Shown: positions 24,635 through 33,721, numbered from the stretch's first letter. The stretch is 64,000 nucleotides of DNA from Inhella inkyongensis (GCF_005952805.1 NZ_CP040709.1:372001-436000); one strand, 5' to 3'. Numbers and translations are program-made. The notes: a model not told the origin generated them from the letters alone.

Positions 24635-26740
24635 GTGAGGCCAATATATCAATCTGAGGGAGCCGAGTGCGCCCTCGCCAGCCTCGCCATGGTCTCCTCA
24701 GCCCATGGCCTGCATCTGGAACTGAGCGAGCTGCGCCGCCGCTTCCCCGTCAGCCTCAAGGGCGCGAACCTGCGCCAGCTGATCCAGCACGCCGCCGCCC
24801 TGGGCTTCTCCAGCCGCCCGCTGCGTCTGGACATTGAAGAACTCAAGCAACTCGCCACCCCCTGCATCCTGCACTGGGATCTGAACCACTTCGTGGTCCT
24901 GAAGAAGGTGACGCGCAAGGGCGCGGTCATCCTGGACCCGGCCGTGGGCGAGCGGCATCTGACGCAGGCCGAAATCGGTCGCCACTTCACCGGGGTGGCG
25001 CTGGAACTCACGCCCAACGCCGACTTCAAGCCCGAGAAACCTGCGCCTCGTGTGAGCCTCAAGAGCCTGACCGGCAAGGTGATGGGACTCAAGCGCTCAC
25101 TGTTTCAGATCTTCGCGGTGGCCCTGGTACTGGAGCTGTTCGCCATCGTCTCGCCCTTGATGAGCCAACTGATCGTCGACGACGTGCTGGCCTCGGGCGA
25201 CCGTGAGTTGCTGACCGTCATCGTGCTGGGCTTTGGCCTGCTCCTGGTCTGCCAGACCGGCATTGCGCTGATGCGCTCCTGGATGGTGATGGTGCTGGGC
25301 CAGACCCTGGCCCTGCAGTGGCTGGGCAATGTGTTTGCGCACCTTTTGCGATTGCCCACCAGCTTCTTCGAGAAGCGCCACTTGGGCGACATCACCTCGC
25401 GCTTTGGTGCCGTCAACGCGATCCAGAAGACGCTGACCACCGCCGCCATCGAGGCCGTGCTCGACGGTCTGATGGCCGTGGCGGCCCTGGTGATGATGGC
25501 TCTTTACGCGCCCACCCTCATGCTGATCGTGCTCGGCGCCGTGGTGGCCTATGGCCTGCTGCGCTGGGCCATGTACCGGCCTTTTCGTGATGCAGCGGCG
25601 GAGCGCTTGGTGATCGCTGCCAAGGAGAACACCCACTTCCTGGAGACCCTGCGTGCCATCACGCCCTTGAAGCTCTTTGGCCGCGAGCAGGAGCGCCGCG
25701 CGCGCTGGCAGAACCTGATCGTGGACGTGCAGAACCGCGATGTGCGCACCGCCAAGATGGGCATCGCCTTTTCCACCGCCAACACCTTCATCTTTGGCCT
25801 GGAGAACCTGCTGGTGTTCTGGATCGGCGGCAAGTTGATCATGGAAGGGCAACTTGCTGGGGCGCCCACGCTGACGGTGGGCATGCTGTTCGCGTTCATC
25901 GCCTACAAGGGCCAGTTCACGGGTCGGGTGTCGGCGCTGATCAATTACGCGGTCGAGCTGAAGATGCTGGGCCTGCACGCCGAGCGCCTGGCCGACATCG
26001 TGCTCGAACCGCCCGAGAAGGACGACGCGCCCGAGCATGATCTGGCCCATCTGGCGCCCAGCATTGAGCTGAGAGGAGTCAGCTTCCGCTACGCAGAGGG
26101 CGAGCCCTGGGTGCTCAAGGAGGCCAACCTCAAGATCGAGGCCGGCGAGTCGGTGGCCATCACCGGCCCCAGCGGCGCGGGCAAGACAACTTTGCTGAAG
26201 ATTGCGCTGGGCCTGCTGCAGCCGAACGAGGGCGAGGTGCTCTATGGCGGTCAGCGCATCCAGCACCTGGGTTTGCAAAACGTGCGCCGGCAGATCGGCA
26301 CCGTGATGCAGGAAGACGTGCTGCTCACCGGCAGCCTGGCCGACAACATTGCCTTCTTCGACGTGGCGCCGGACCTGGAGCGCGTGCAGGCCTGCGCCGC
26401 CCTGGCCCAGCTCCACGAGGACATCGCCAAGATGCCCATGGGCTATCAGACCCTGGTGGGCGATCTGGGCCATGGCCTCTCAGGCGGCCAGAAGCAGCGC
26501 CTGCTGCTGGCGCGCGCCCTCTACAAGGCCCCGAAGGTGCTGGCCCTGGACGAAGCCACCAGCCATCTGGACCTGGGCAACGAACGGGCGGTGACGGCCG
26601 CGCTGTCAAAGATGCCGCTAACCCGGCTGATCATTGCCCATCGCCCCGAGACGATTGCCGGCGCGCAGCGGGTGGTGCAGGTGAAAGATGGACAAGTGAG
26701 TGATGTGCTGCGCGCTGTGGAGGCGGGCGCCGCCGCCTGA
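24635..26740 (+). CDS. C39-peptidase ABC exporter (PCAT, CvaB-like)
   Basis: A 701-residue protein. The N-terminal C39 peptidase has Gln6, Cys12 (QSEGAECALASLAMV), His85 (HWDLNHFVVL) and Asp101 (ILDPAVGE), a complete catalytic set. The membrane domain spans about 145-430. The nucleotide-binding domain has Walker A GPSGAGKTT near 511, signature LSGGQKQRLLLAR near 613 and Walker B VLALDEATSHLD near 635. It cuts double-glycine leaders and exports the peptide through the adaptor and TolC. The start is GTG 24635, directly after an in-frame TAG, and has no clear ribosome site. The body is GC-rich like the core genome, unlike the two genes before it. Confidence 0.9.
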   Translation: MRPIYQSEGAECALASLAMVSSAHGLHLELSELRRRFPVSLKGANLRQLIQHAAALGFSSRPLRLDIEELKQLATPCILHWDLNHFVVLKKVTRKGAVILDPAVGERHLTQAEIGRHFTGVALELTPNADFKPEKPAPRVSLKSLTGKVMGLKRSLFQIFAVALVLELFAIVSPLMSQLIVDDVLASGDRELLTVIVLGFGLLLVCQTGIALMRSWMVMVLGQTLALQWLGNVFAHLLRLPTSFFEKRHLGDITSRFGAVNAIQKTLTTAAIEAVLDGLMAVAALVMMALYAPTLMLIVLGAVVAYGLLRWAMYRPFRDAAAERLVIAAKENTHFLETLRAITPLKLFGREQERRARWQNLIVDVQNRDVRTAKMGIAFSTANTFIFGLENLLVFWIGGKLIMEGQLAGAPTLTVGMLFAFIAYKGQFTGRVSALINYAVELKMLGLHAERLADIVLEPPEKDDAPEHDLAHLAPSIELRGVSFRYAEGEPWVLKEANLKIEAGESVAITGPSGAGKTTLLKIALGLLQPNEGEVLYGGQRIQHLGLQNVRRQIGTVMQEDVLLTGSLADNIAFFDVAPDLERVQACAALAQLHEDIAKMPMGYQTLVGDLGHGLSGGQKQRLLLARALYKAPKVLALDEATSHLDLGNERAVTAALSKMPLTRLIIAHRPETIAGAQRVVQVKDGQVSDVLRAVEAGAAA

Positions 26741-26752
26741 TTTCCAGAATGC

Positions 26753-27634
26753 CTAAGCGCTGGTCTTTGCCGGCCGCTGCGCCATCCACACACTCCCAAC
26801 GCACAGCGCCATGCCCGCCAACGCCAGCGGCGTGGCCTGCCAGCCCTCGAACAGGGCCGAGACGCCCAGCGCGATGACGGGGATGATCACGCCCATCAGC
26901 GAGGCGCGTGCCGCGCCCTGGCGCTGGGCCAGCTTGAAGTAAAGCGTGAAGGCCACCACCGAGCCGAACACCGACAGATAGAGCCAGCTCAGCACATAGG
27001 GCCAGCGGAAGTCAAAGCTCAGGCCCACGCCGCTGGCCAGCGACAGGCCCAGCAGGAAGAGCGCGCCATAGCCCATGCTCCAGGCCAGGATGGGCAGCAG
27101 GGGCAGGCCGCGACGGGTGAGGGTGAGCGTCAACACGTTGCCGACGCAGGCCGCGCAGACGGCGCCCAGGCCCACCGCCAACCCATAGGCTGCACCCGGC
27201 CGCGCGCCGCTGGCGGCGATCTCGGGCCAGAACACCAGGGCCACCCCCAGCACACCGCCCAGCGAAGTCAGCAGGAAGCCCCGGCTGCTCTTCTGGCCAA
27301 AGGCCCAGAAGGCGCCGATGGCGTTGCCAAACACCACCAGCGCAAACAGCACCGCCACCAGGCCCGAAGGGATGTAGCGCTCGGACTCATACACCGCCCA
27401 GTAATTGCCGCTGTACTGCGCAATGCCGCTGGCCAGCAGCAGGCCATGGGCCGAGCGCGGCAGCTTGAGCGACTGGCCCTGCTGGCGCGACAACAGCGCC
27501 AGCAACAGCGCGGCCAGGCCAAAGCGCCAGGCCACGGAATTGAGCACCGGCACCGTGCCGAGTTGGTACAGGATCACATGCCAGGTGCTGGCCCAGATCA
27601 GCGTCGGGCCGAGGAACAACAACCAGGTCGGCAT
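26753..27634 (-). CDS. EamA family (DMT) transporter
   Basis: A 293-residue protein with ten hydrophobic segments in two EamA repeats (PTLIWASTWHVILYQLG, then LTLTLTRRGLPLLPILAWSM). ATG 27634 is preferred, with an AAGGTG ribosome site; a TTG five codons upstream overlaps the LysE stop. Such proteins export metabolites such as amino acids; the substrate is unknown. It is co-directional with the LysE gene 11 bases upstream, so the two probably form an operon. Confidence 0.88.
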   Translation of the reverse strand: MPTWLLFLGPTLIWASTWHVILYQLGTVPVLNSVAWRFGLAALLLALLSRQQGQSLKLPRSAHGLLLASGIAQYSGNYWAVYESERYIPSGLVAVLFALVVFGNAIGAFWAFGQKSSRGFLLTSLGGVLGVALVFWPEIAASGARPGAAYGLAVGLGAVCAACVGNVLTLTLTRRGLPLLPILAWSMGYGALFLLGLSLASGVGLSFDFRWPYVLSWLYLSVFGSVVAFTLYFKLAQRQGAARASLMGVIIPVIALGVSALFEGWQATPLALAGMALCVGSVWMAQRPAKTSA

Positions 27635-27645
27635 CAACTGCACCT

Positions 27646-28281
27646 TCAACTGCGCTTGATGGACGCCAGCAGCAGACCGGCCGCGACGAAGAGGCCGCCA
27701 AACACGCGGTTCATCAGGCGGATCAGTCGCAGGTCCTTCAGCGCGCCCAGCACCTTGGCCGCCAGCGCGGTGTAGCCACCCATCACTACCAGATCGGTGA
27801 AGCCCAGCGTCGCCGCAATCGTCAGGTACTGCGGGGTGAGCGCCTGATCCAGGTGCAGGAACTGCGGCACCACGGCCAGCAGAAACACCGTGCCCTTGGG
27901 GTTGATGGTGTTGACCATCCAGCCACGCAGCACTAGGTCGCGCCGGCGGGCCTCCGTGCTCCCAGACACACCTTCAGCTTGCGCCTGCAGCGCCACCACC
28001 GGCGCGCGCCACTGCTGCACGCCCAGATAGATCAGGTAGGCCACGCCGGCCCATTTGATGAGGCTGAACAGGGTGGTGGAGGTGGCGACCAGCGCACCCA
28101 GACCCACGCCCACCAGCAGCACCTGGGTCCAGATGCCCAGGATCAGGCCGGCCGTGGTCCAGTAGCCGCGCCGAAAGCCGTGCGCCAGGCCGCTGCTCAT
28201 GGCCGCCACGGCGCCCGCGCCGGGCGACAGGCTGATCGCCCAAGAGGCGGCGAAAAAGGCCAGCCAGGTACTCCAATCCAT
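27646..28281 (-). CDS. LysE/RhtB family amino-acid exporter
   Basis: A 211-residue protein starting at ATG 28281 with GGAGA upstream. It has the LysE family N-terminus LSPGAGAVAAMSSGLAHGFR (the PGP/A glycine-rich motif) and GWMVNTINPKGTVFLLAVVP, with about six membrane segments. RhtB-type proteins export homoserine, threonine or related amino acids. It heads a two-gene unit with the EamA transporter. Confidence 0.88.
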   Translation of the reverse strand: MDWSTWLAFFAASWAISLSPGAGAVAAMSSGLAHGFRRGYWTTAGLILGIWTQVLLVGVGLGALVATSTTLFSLIKWAGVAYLIYLGVQQWRAPVVALQAQAEGVSGSTEARRRDLVLRGWMVNTINPKGTVFLLAVVPQFLHLDQALTPQYLTIAATLGFTDLVVMGGYTALAAKVLGALKDLRLIRLMNRVFGGLFVAAGLLLASIKRS

Positions 28282-28439
28282 TGCAATTTCTCCGTTCAAG
28301 CGGGCGATTGAAGCATGCAGGCTCCAACCCAGGCCGGTGCTGGGGAAACCTATGCAACAACAGGTCCGCTTTCTTCGGGCTTGACCTTGGATGGGCTCCA
28401 AGCTTTCCAATGGCGCCATTCAACGGTTTGCGAGATTCC

Positions 28440-29066
28440 ATGGGCGCTCATTGCTGTCATACCCCGGCCACGCCGGCTTCCAATCCTCATTTGCGCCGCG
28501 CGCTCTGGTTCGCGCTGCTGGTGAACGGCGCGATGTTTGGCGTCGAAATCCTGGCCGGCCTGCAAGCGGCCTCGCTTTCGCTCTGGGCCGACGCCATCGA
28601 CTTTCTGGGTGACACGCTCAGCTACGCCATGACGCTGGCCGTGTTGGGCGCCGGGCTCGCCGCGCGCCTGCGCGTGGCGCGCATCAAGGCCTTGATGATG
28701 GGGGGCTTAGGCGTCGCCGTGTTGGCCCAGGCTCTGTGGCGCTTGGGCGCAGGCGCGGTGCCGGACGCCCCAGTGATGGGCGCCGTGGGCCTGGCCGCGT
28801 TGCTGGCCAATTTGGGTGTGGCCTGGGTGCTGTACCGCTATCGCGAGGGCGACGCGAATCTGCAGTCGGTGTGGCTGTGCTCGCGCAACGACGCCATCGG
28901 CAACCTGGCCGTGCTGGCCGCGGCGGCCGGGGTGTTTGGCACCGGCACGGCCTGGCCCGATCTGCTGGTGTCGGCGCTGATGGCGGGCCTGGGACTGCAG
29001 GCGGCGGTGGCCGTTTGGCGGCGCACCGCGCAGGAGCAAGCCCAGGAGCCATCCCACGCGCATTGA
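28440..29066 (+). CDS. Cation diffusion facilitator-like transporter
   Basis: A 208-residue protein starting at ATG 28440. It has an N-terminal Cys/His stretch (MGAHCCHTP), two acid-containing helices (SLWADAIDFLGDTLSYAM and SVWLCSRNDAIGNLAV) characteristic of CDF transporters, and a His at the C-terminus (PSHAH). It lacks the long C-terminal cytoplasmic domain of full CDF proteins, as do the short 'cation transporter' members in betaproteobacteria. The likely substrate is a divalent metal such as zinc or cobalt. It precedes radA by 22 bases. Confidence 0.82.
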   Translation: MGAHCCHTPATPASNPHLRRALWFALLVNGAMFGVEILAGLQAASLSLWADAIDFLGDTLSYAMTLAVLGAGLAARLRVARIKALMMGGLGVAVLAQALWRLGAGAVPDAPVMGAVGLAALLANLGVAWVLYRYREGDANLQSVWLCSRNDAIGNLAVLAAAAGVFGTGTAWPDLLVSALMAGLGLQAAVAVWRRTAQEQAQEPSHAH

Positions 29067-29088
29067 TCCCGCTGGCGACAATGCCGGC

Positions 29089-30450
29089 ATGGCCAAAGAA
29101 AAGACGATCTACACCTGCAGCGAATGCGGCGCCACCAGCGCCAAGTGGCTGGGCCGCTGCCCCGGCTGCGAGGCCTGGAACAGCCTGATCGAGGGCGTGG
29201 CTGAGCCCAGCGGCGGGGCGAAGAACCATCGCTTCCAGTCCCTGGCCAAGGCCAGCCCGGTGGCCACGCTGAGCGAGATCGAGGCGGTGGACACCGCGCG
29301 AACGCCCACGGGCATCGATGAACTGGATCGCGTGCTGGGTGGTGGCATCGTGGCCGGGGGCGTCACCTTGATCGGCGGCGATCCGGGGGTGGGCAAGAGC
29401 ACCTTGCTGCTGCAGGCGCTCGATGCGCTGAGCCGAGGGCTGAAAGTGCTTTACGTCACCGGCGAGGAGTCCGGCGCCCAGGTGGCGATGCGGGCGCGCC
29501 GGCTGGGTCTGCCGGGCACTGCGGTGCGGGTGCTGGCCGAGATCAACCTGGAGCGCATCCTCGCCACCTTGGCCGCCGAGCAGCCGGCCTTCTGTGTGAT
29601 CGACTCCATCCAGACCGTCTACACCGAGCAACTCACCAGTGCGCCGGGCTCGGTGGCCCAGGTGCGCGAATGCGCGGCCCTGCTGACGCGCGCGGCCAAG
29701 AGCAGCGGCTGCTCCATGGTGCTGGTGGGCCATGTGACCAAGGAAGGCGCGCTGGCCGGGCCGCGTGTGCTGGAGCACATCGTCGACACCGTGCTGTACT
29801 TTGAGGGCGACACGCATTCCAGCTTTCGCCTGGTGCGGGCGATCAAGAACCGCTTTGGTGCGGTCAATGAGATCGGCGTGTTCGCGATGACCGAAAAGGG
29901 CCTCAAGGGCGTGAGCAACCCCTCGGCCATCTTCCTGAGCGCGCACACCGAGCCGGTGCCCGGCAGTTGCGTGCTGGTGACCCTGGAGGGCACGCGCCCG
30001 TTGCTGGTGGAGTTGCAGGCCTTGGTGGACAGCGGGGGCGCGCGCCGGCTCTCGGTGGGCCTGGAGCGCGACCGCCTGGCCATGCTGCTGGCGGTGCTGC
30101 ATCGCCATGCCGGCGTGGCCACCAATGATCAGGACGTGTTCGTGAACGCCGTGGGCGGGGTGCGCATCAGCGAGCCGGCGGCGGACCTGGCGGTGCTGCT
30201 GGCCATCCAGAGTTCATTGCGCGGCCGGCCCTTGCCGCGTGGTTTCCTGGCCTTTGGCGAGGTGGGCCTGGCCGGCGAGGTGCGGCCCGCGCCGCGCGGC
30301 CAGGAGCGCCTGAAAGAAGCCGCCAAGCTCGGGTTCAGCGTGGCCGTGATCCCCAAGGCCAATGCGCCGAAGAAGCCCATCGAGGGCCTGACCGTGCATG
30401 CGGTCGAGCGCATCGAAGAGGCGATGGACTGTGTGCGGAGCTTGCAATGA
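29089..30450 (+). CDS. radA: DNA repair protein RadA
   Basis: A 453-residue protein with the N-terminal C4 zinc finger (CSECGATSAKWLGRCPGC), Walker A GGDPGVGKST, the RadA-specific KNRFG motif (AIKNRFGAVNEIG) and a C-terminal Lon-like domain (RISEPAADLAVLLAIQSSLR, then GEVGLAGEVRP). RadA (Sms) helps branch migration and processing of recombination intermediates. The stop overlaps the next ATG (ATGA). Confidence 0.96.
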   Translation: MAKEKTIYTCSECGATSAKWLGRCPGCEAWNSLIEGVAEPSGGAKNHRFQSLAKASPVATLSEIEAVDTARTPTGIDELDRVLGGGIVAGGVTLIGGDPGVGKSTLLLQALDALSRGLKVLYVTGEESGAQVAMRARRLGLPGTAVRVLAEINLERILATLAAEQPAFCVIDSIQTVYTEQLTSAPGSVAQVRECAALLTRAAKSSGCSMVLVGHVTKEGALAGPRVLEHIVDTVLYFEGDTHSSFRLVRAIKNRFGAVNEIGVFAMTEKGLKGVSNPSAIFLSAHTEPVPGSCVLVTLEGTRPLLVELQALVDSGGARRLSVGLERDRLAMLLAVLHRHAGVATNDQDVFVNAVGGVRISEPAADLAVLLAIQSSLRGRPLPRGFLAFGEVGLAGEVRPAPRGQERLKEAAKLGFSVAVIPKANAPKKPIEGLTVHAVERIEEAMDCVRSLQ

Positions 30451-30764
30451 AAGACATCCACGAGGCCGCCTATGCGGTGATCTTCACCAGTCAGCGCCGC
30501 GAGGGGGGCGATGGATACGCCGAGGCAGCCGCGCGCATGGTGGATCTGGTGCAGCAGCAGCCCGGTTTTGTGGGCGTGAGAAGCGCGCGCGGGGCGGATG
30601 GCCTGGGCATCACGGTCAGCTATTGGGACAGCCTGGAGGCCATTGCCGCGTGGCGCGCGCAAGTCGAGCATGCCGCCACGCGCGAGCGCGGCCGGGCCGA
30701 CTGGTATGCGCATTACGAACTGCAGGTCGTGAAGCTGGAGCGGGCCTATCGGTGGACTTTCTAG
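30447..30764 (+). CDS. Antibiotic biosynthesis monooxygenase (ABM) domain protein
   Basis: A 105-residue protein with the ferredoxin-like ABM fold: AVIFTSQRREGGDGYAEAA, QQPGFVGVRSARGADGLGIT, SYWDSLEAIAAWR and HYELQVVKLERAY. It is translationally coupled to radA. The function is unknown; ABM proteins include heme-degrading and quinol-oxidising enzymes. Confidence 0.85.
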   Translation: MKDIHEAAYAVIFTSQRREGGDGYAEAAARMVDLVQQQPGFVGVRSARGADGLGITVSYWDSLEAIAAWRAQVEHAATRERGRADWYAHYELQVVKLERAYRWTF

Positions 30765-30798
30765 AATGCGTGCTTTCCGTCTGCATGCCTGAATCGCC

Positions 30799-30999
30799 AT
30801 GAGCCAATCCGTCGTCGAAGTCACCGCCAAGGATCTGCAAGGCCCGGGCGTTGTGGCTTGCCCCAACCCCAAGATGGAGCTGTGGAGCAGCCACCCCAAG
30901 GTCTATGTGGATCTGAGCCATGAGGGCGAGGGTCGCTGCCCCTATTGCGGCACGGTCTACCGCCTGAAGGCAGGCGAGAAGCTCCCCTCGGGCCACTGA
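30799..30999 (+). CDS. Zinc-finger domain protein, NDUFS6-like
   Basis: A 66-residue protein with CPNPKMELWSSHPKVYVDL and EGRCPYCGTVYRL, giving Cys/His/Cys/Cys zinc ligands as in the zf-CHCC family and the mitochondrial complex I subunit NDUFS6. In betaproteobacteria this small gene is common, and it may help complex I assembly. It is followed two bases later by the SnoaL-like gene. Confidence 0.85.
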   Translation: MSQSVVEVTAKDLQGPGVVACPNPKMELWSSHPKVYVDLSHEGEGRCPYCGTVYRLKAGEKLPSGH

Positions 31000-31001
31000 G
31001 C

Positions 31002-31448
31002 ATGCCGCGCCGCAAGGCCCCGCTGGCCGTGCTGATGGCCAGCCCCGAGGAGATCGAGGCGCAGTTCTACGAGGCCCTGCAGACCGCCGACATCGAGCGC
31101 CTGATGAGTCTGTGGGCCGAGGACGAGGCGGTGGCCTGTGTGCATCCCGGTGGCGAACGCCACGAGGGCCTGAACGCCATCCGCGCTAGCTTCGAGGCCT
31201 TGTTCGCGCAGGGCGCGCTGGCGGTGCAGCCGGTGCAGGTGCGCCGCCTGCAGACCGAAGGCATGGCCCTGCACCAGGTGCACGAGCAGGTGCTGGTGCC
31301 CGCCGCCGAGCAACTGGCCTGGGTGGCGGCCTCCAATGTCTATCTGAAGACCGCCCAAGGCTGGCGTCTGGTGCTGCACCACGCCAGCCCGGGCCAGGCG
31401 CTGGAATTGCCCAGTCTGGCACCCAGCGATGCCAGCGTGCTGCATTGA
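31002..31448 (+). CDS. SnoaL-like / NTF2 family protein
   Basis: A 148-residue protein with the cone-shaped NTF2 fold pattern: SPEEIEAQFYEALQTADIERL, LWAEDEAVACVHPGGERHEG, IRASFEALFAQG and a C-terminal LKTAQGWRLVLHHASPG. The function is unknown. The start lies two bases after the zinc-finger stop. Confidence 0.82.
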   Translation: MPRRKAPLAVLMASPEEIEAQFYEALQTADIERLMSLWAEDEAVACVHPGGERHEGLNAIRASFEALFAQGALAVQPVQVRRLQTEGMALHQVHEQVLVPAAEQLAWVAASNVYLKTAQGWRLVLHHASPGQALELPSLAPSDASVLH

Positions 31449-31462
31449 GTGATCCGCTTGAC

Positions 31463-32455
31463 ATGCGTCGTCGCCCTCAACCCATCCCGGCTCCGCGCTG
31501 GCTGCCCGGCGGCCATGTGCAGACCATTTGGCCCAAGCTCTTTGGCCGTTTGCACCATGGCGAAGCGCCCGCGCTGAGGCGCGAGCGCTGGGACACGCCG
31601 GATGGCGACTTTGTCGATTGCGATTGGCTGGAGCTGCCGCCCGCAGCCCAGCCTCGGCCCCTGCTGGTGCTCTTTCATGGGCTGGAAGGCAGCTCGGCCA
31701 GTCACTATTCACAGGCCTTTGCCAGCCATGCGCAGCAGCTCGGTTGGGACTGTGCGCTGCCTCATTTCCGGGGCTGCTCGGGCGAGTTGAATCGTGCGCC
31801 GCGCGCCTATCACTCGGGCGACTACCTGGAAATTGGCTGGATGCTGGCGCAGGCTGCCGCCCATCACCCCGGGCCGATGGTGGCCGTGGGCGTGTCGCTG
31901 GGCGGCAATGCCCTGTTGCGCTGGGCCCAGGAGGCCGGCGAGCAGGCCGGTCGCACCGTCAAGGCCTTGGCCGCGATCTCGGCGCCGCTGGATCTGGCGG
32001 CGGCCAGCCACGCCATTCATCGGGGGCTGAATCGGCAGCTCTACACCCGCTATTTCCTGCGCAGCATGATTCCGCGCGGACTTAAAAAATTGCAGCAGCA
32101 CCCCGGCTTGTTTGACGGCGAGCGGCTGGCGCGGGCGCGCAGCCTGGTGGAGTTCGATGAGATCTTCACCGCGCCGCTGCACGGCTTTCGCAATGCGGCG
32201 GACTACTACGCCCGTGCCAGCGCCGGCCCGCATCTGGCTCGCCTGCGCGTGCCCAGCCTGGTGCTGAACGCGCGCAACGACCCCTTTGTGCCTTTCCACA
32301 GCCTGCCCCGGCCGCAGCCCTACGGCCATGCGCCGCTCACGCTGTGGCAGCCCGCGCATGGCGGCCATGTGGGCTTCCCGGCTGGGCGTTGGCCCGGGCA
32401 TGCGCTGGGCCTGCCCATCAGCGTCTGCGCCTGGCTGGAGCAGCACCTTGGATGA
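31463..32455 (+). CDS. Alpha/beta hydrolase, YheT family
   Basis: A 330-residue protein with the YheT signatures WLPGGHVQTIWPKL, LLVLFHGLEGSSASHYSQ, HFRGCSGE and the nucleophile elbow VGVSLGGNALLR. The acid and base lie in LNARNDPFVP and PAHGGHVGFP. The substrate is unknown; YheT-like esterases act on small esters. ATG 31463 is used; a TTG at 31445 overlapping the previous stop is an alternative. Confidence 0.9.
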   Translation: MRRRPQPIPAPRWLPGGHVQTIWPKLFGRLHHGEAPALRRERWDTPDGDFVDCDWLELPPAAQPRPLLVLFHGLEGSSASHYSQAFASHAQQLGWDCALPHFRGCSGELNRAPRAYHSGDYLEIGWMLAQAAAHHPGPMVAVGVSLGGNALLRWAQEAGEQAGRTVKALAAISAPLDLAAASHAIHRGLNRQLYTRYFLRSMIPRGLKKLQQHPGLFDGERLARARSLVEFDEIFTAPLHGFRNAADYYARASAGPHLARLRVPSLVLNARNDPFVPFHSLPRPQPYGHAPLTLWQPAHGGHVGFPAGRWPGHALGLPISVCAWLEQHLG

Positions 32456-32957
32456 GATCGTCCGGGCCGCACTGAAGAAGTGGCCCAATGTGCCGGACTG
32501 CCGGGGCTGGCTGGCCCTGGACGCACGGGGCGATTGGTATATGCGCGACGAGGCTTGCCAGCGCGCCGGCGCCTTTCCCCATCCCAAGGGCAGCCCGGTG
32601 CGGCACGACAAGCTGCGTGAGTTCATCAACCGAAATTACGAGGCGGACGCGCAAGGGGCTTGGTTCTTCCAGAACGGCCCGCAGCGTGTGTATGTGGAGC
32701 TGGAGGCCGCACCCCTGGTGCTGCGCCTGCTGGACGACGGCGGCCTGGAAGACCACACAGGCACGCCATTGAGCGCGCAGTCTTGCTGGCTTGATGAGGA
32801 AGGCTGGCTCTATGTCCAGACCGAACGCGGCCTGGGCCTGGTGCACAGCCAGGACATGGGCCGTGCGGCCGATCGTATTGAGGCCGGCGACTGGGATCCG
32901 CGGCCTGTGACCCGAGCGGAGTTGCCGGGTCGATTCGGCTTCGTGAGGAAGCCTTGA
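32448..32957 (+). CDS. Conserved betaproteobacterial protein with WFFQNGPQRV core
   Basis: A 169-residue protein. The start is TTG 32448 with GGAG about eight bases upstream; the nearby ATG at 32452 is out of frame. It contains KKWPNVPDCRGWLALDARGD, KLREFINRNYEADAQGAWFF and QNGPQRVYVELEAAPLVLRL. I recognise it as a conserved DUF-type family of betaproteobacteria but cannot give the family number with certainty. It overlaps the YheT stop, so it is probably co-translated. Confidence 0.75.
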   Translation: MDEIVRAALKKWPNVPDCRGWLALDARGDWYMRDEACQRAGAFPHPKGSPVRHDKLREFINRNYEADAQGAWFFQNGPQRVYVELEAAPLVLRLLDDGGLEDHTGTPLSAQSCWLDEEGWLYVQTERGLGLVHSQDMGRAADRIEAGDWDPRPVTRAELPGRFGFVRKP

Positions 32958-32970
32958 TGCCCTGAAAAGC

Positions 32971-32994
32971 AAAAGGCCACCCGAGGGTGGCCTT
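32971..32994. terminator. Bidirectional Rho-independent terminator
   Basis: AAGGCCACC and GGTGGCCTT form a 9-bp stem with a CGAG loop. It lies between the convergent TTG gene and the cytochrome gene. The minus-strand side is followed by TTTTGC, so it best terminates the cytochrome gene. Confidence 0.82.
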
Positions 32995-33012
32995 GCATTG
33001 GGGGGCGACGGC

Positions 33013-33540
33013 TTACTGCGCTGCCGAAGCCGGTGCGGCCGGCGCCTTGGGCTCGTCGAACTTGCCGCCGCTCTGGTTGGCCATATAGACCACGGCGCGG
33101 GCGATCTCGTAGTCGCTAAAGTCGCCACCGCCCTGGGCGCCCATGGCGCCCTTGCCCTTCAGGGCCGAGTTCAGCAGGGCGTCAAAGCCACCCTTCAGGC
33201 GCGGGCCCCAGGCGGCCGCATCGGCCAGCTTGGGCGCACCGGCGGCGCCGGTGCCGTGGCAGGCCGCGCACTGGGCTTGGTAGACCTGCTCGCCGGTCTT
33301 CATGGCGGCCAGATCGCCGGCGGCCTTGACCACCACATTGCCGATTGGCTTGATGCGCTCGGCCACCGCTTCGGCTTCCATGCCAGTGCTGCCCGCAGCG
33401 GGCTTGAACTGGCCCGACACGTAATTGGCCAGCAGGATGATCACGAGGATGGGCACGGCAAAGGCAAAGAACACCGCCCAGGCCAATTGCTTGGGGGTCT
33501 TGATCGGGCCTTCGTGGCTGTCGTGGGCGTCGTGGCTCAT
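33013..33540 (-). CDS. Membrane-anchored cytochrome c (c5 type)
   Basis: A 175-residue protein starting at ATG 33540 with AGAGGA upstream. A membrane helix (about 19-41, LAWAVFFAFAVPILVIILLA) anchors a periplasmic domain with one heme-binding site CAACH at 91-95; a methionine in GKGAMGAQGG is the likely axial ligand. The C-terminus is Ala/Pro rich. It would carry electrons between the bc1 complex and oxidases. This family is usual in betaproteobacteria. Confidence 0.9.
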   Translation of the reverse strand: MSHDAHDSHEGPIKTPKQLAWAVFFAFAVPILVIILLANYVSGQFKPAAGSTGMEAEAVAERIKPIGNVVVKAAGDLAAMKTGEQVYQAQCAACHGTGAAGAPKLADAAAWGPRLKGGFDALLNSALKGKGAMGAQGGGDFSDYEIARAVVYMANQSGGKFDEPKAPAAPASAAQ

Positions 33541-33635
33541 GCGGTCCTCTGTTGTTGTGCGGGGCCTTGGGAAAAGGCGCGGCAGTATAGCGGCGGGGGG
33601 GTCTCTACCTTGCGCATAGAATGCGCGCCTTCGCT

Positions 33636-33710
33636 GCGACCGTGGTGAAGTGGATATCATGCGGCCCTCCGAAGGCCACGTCGCAAGTTCGATTCTTGCC
33701 GGTCGCGCCA
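33636..33710 (+). tRNA. tRNA-Arg (anticodon CCG)
   Basis: The acceptor stem GCGACCG pairs with CGGTCGC and is followed by GCCA, with CCA encoded. The D-arm is GTGA/TCAT around AGTGGATA, the anticodon loop is CTCCGAA giving anticodon CCG, and the T-arm is GCAAG-TTCGATT-CTTGC. The anticodon stem has one C-A mismatch at its outer pair. It would read CGG arginine codons. A terminator follows. Confidence 0.92.
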
Positions 33711-33721
33711 GATTCAAAAGC

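Noticed and set aside
24621..24638. ATG-started frame MVYFR just before the C39 exporter
   Set aside because: It ends at TGA after five codons and is out of frame with the exporter; a frameshift was considered, but GTG 24635 already gives a complete catalytic domain.
33636..33710. tRNA-Arg as an integration site of a genomic island
   Set aside because: No integrase, direct repeat of the tRNA 3' end or compositional island was seen on either side.
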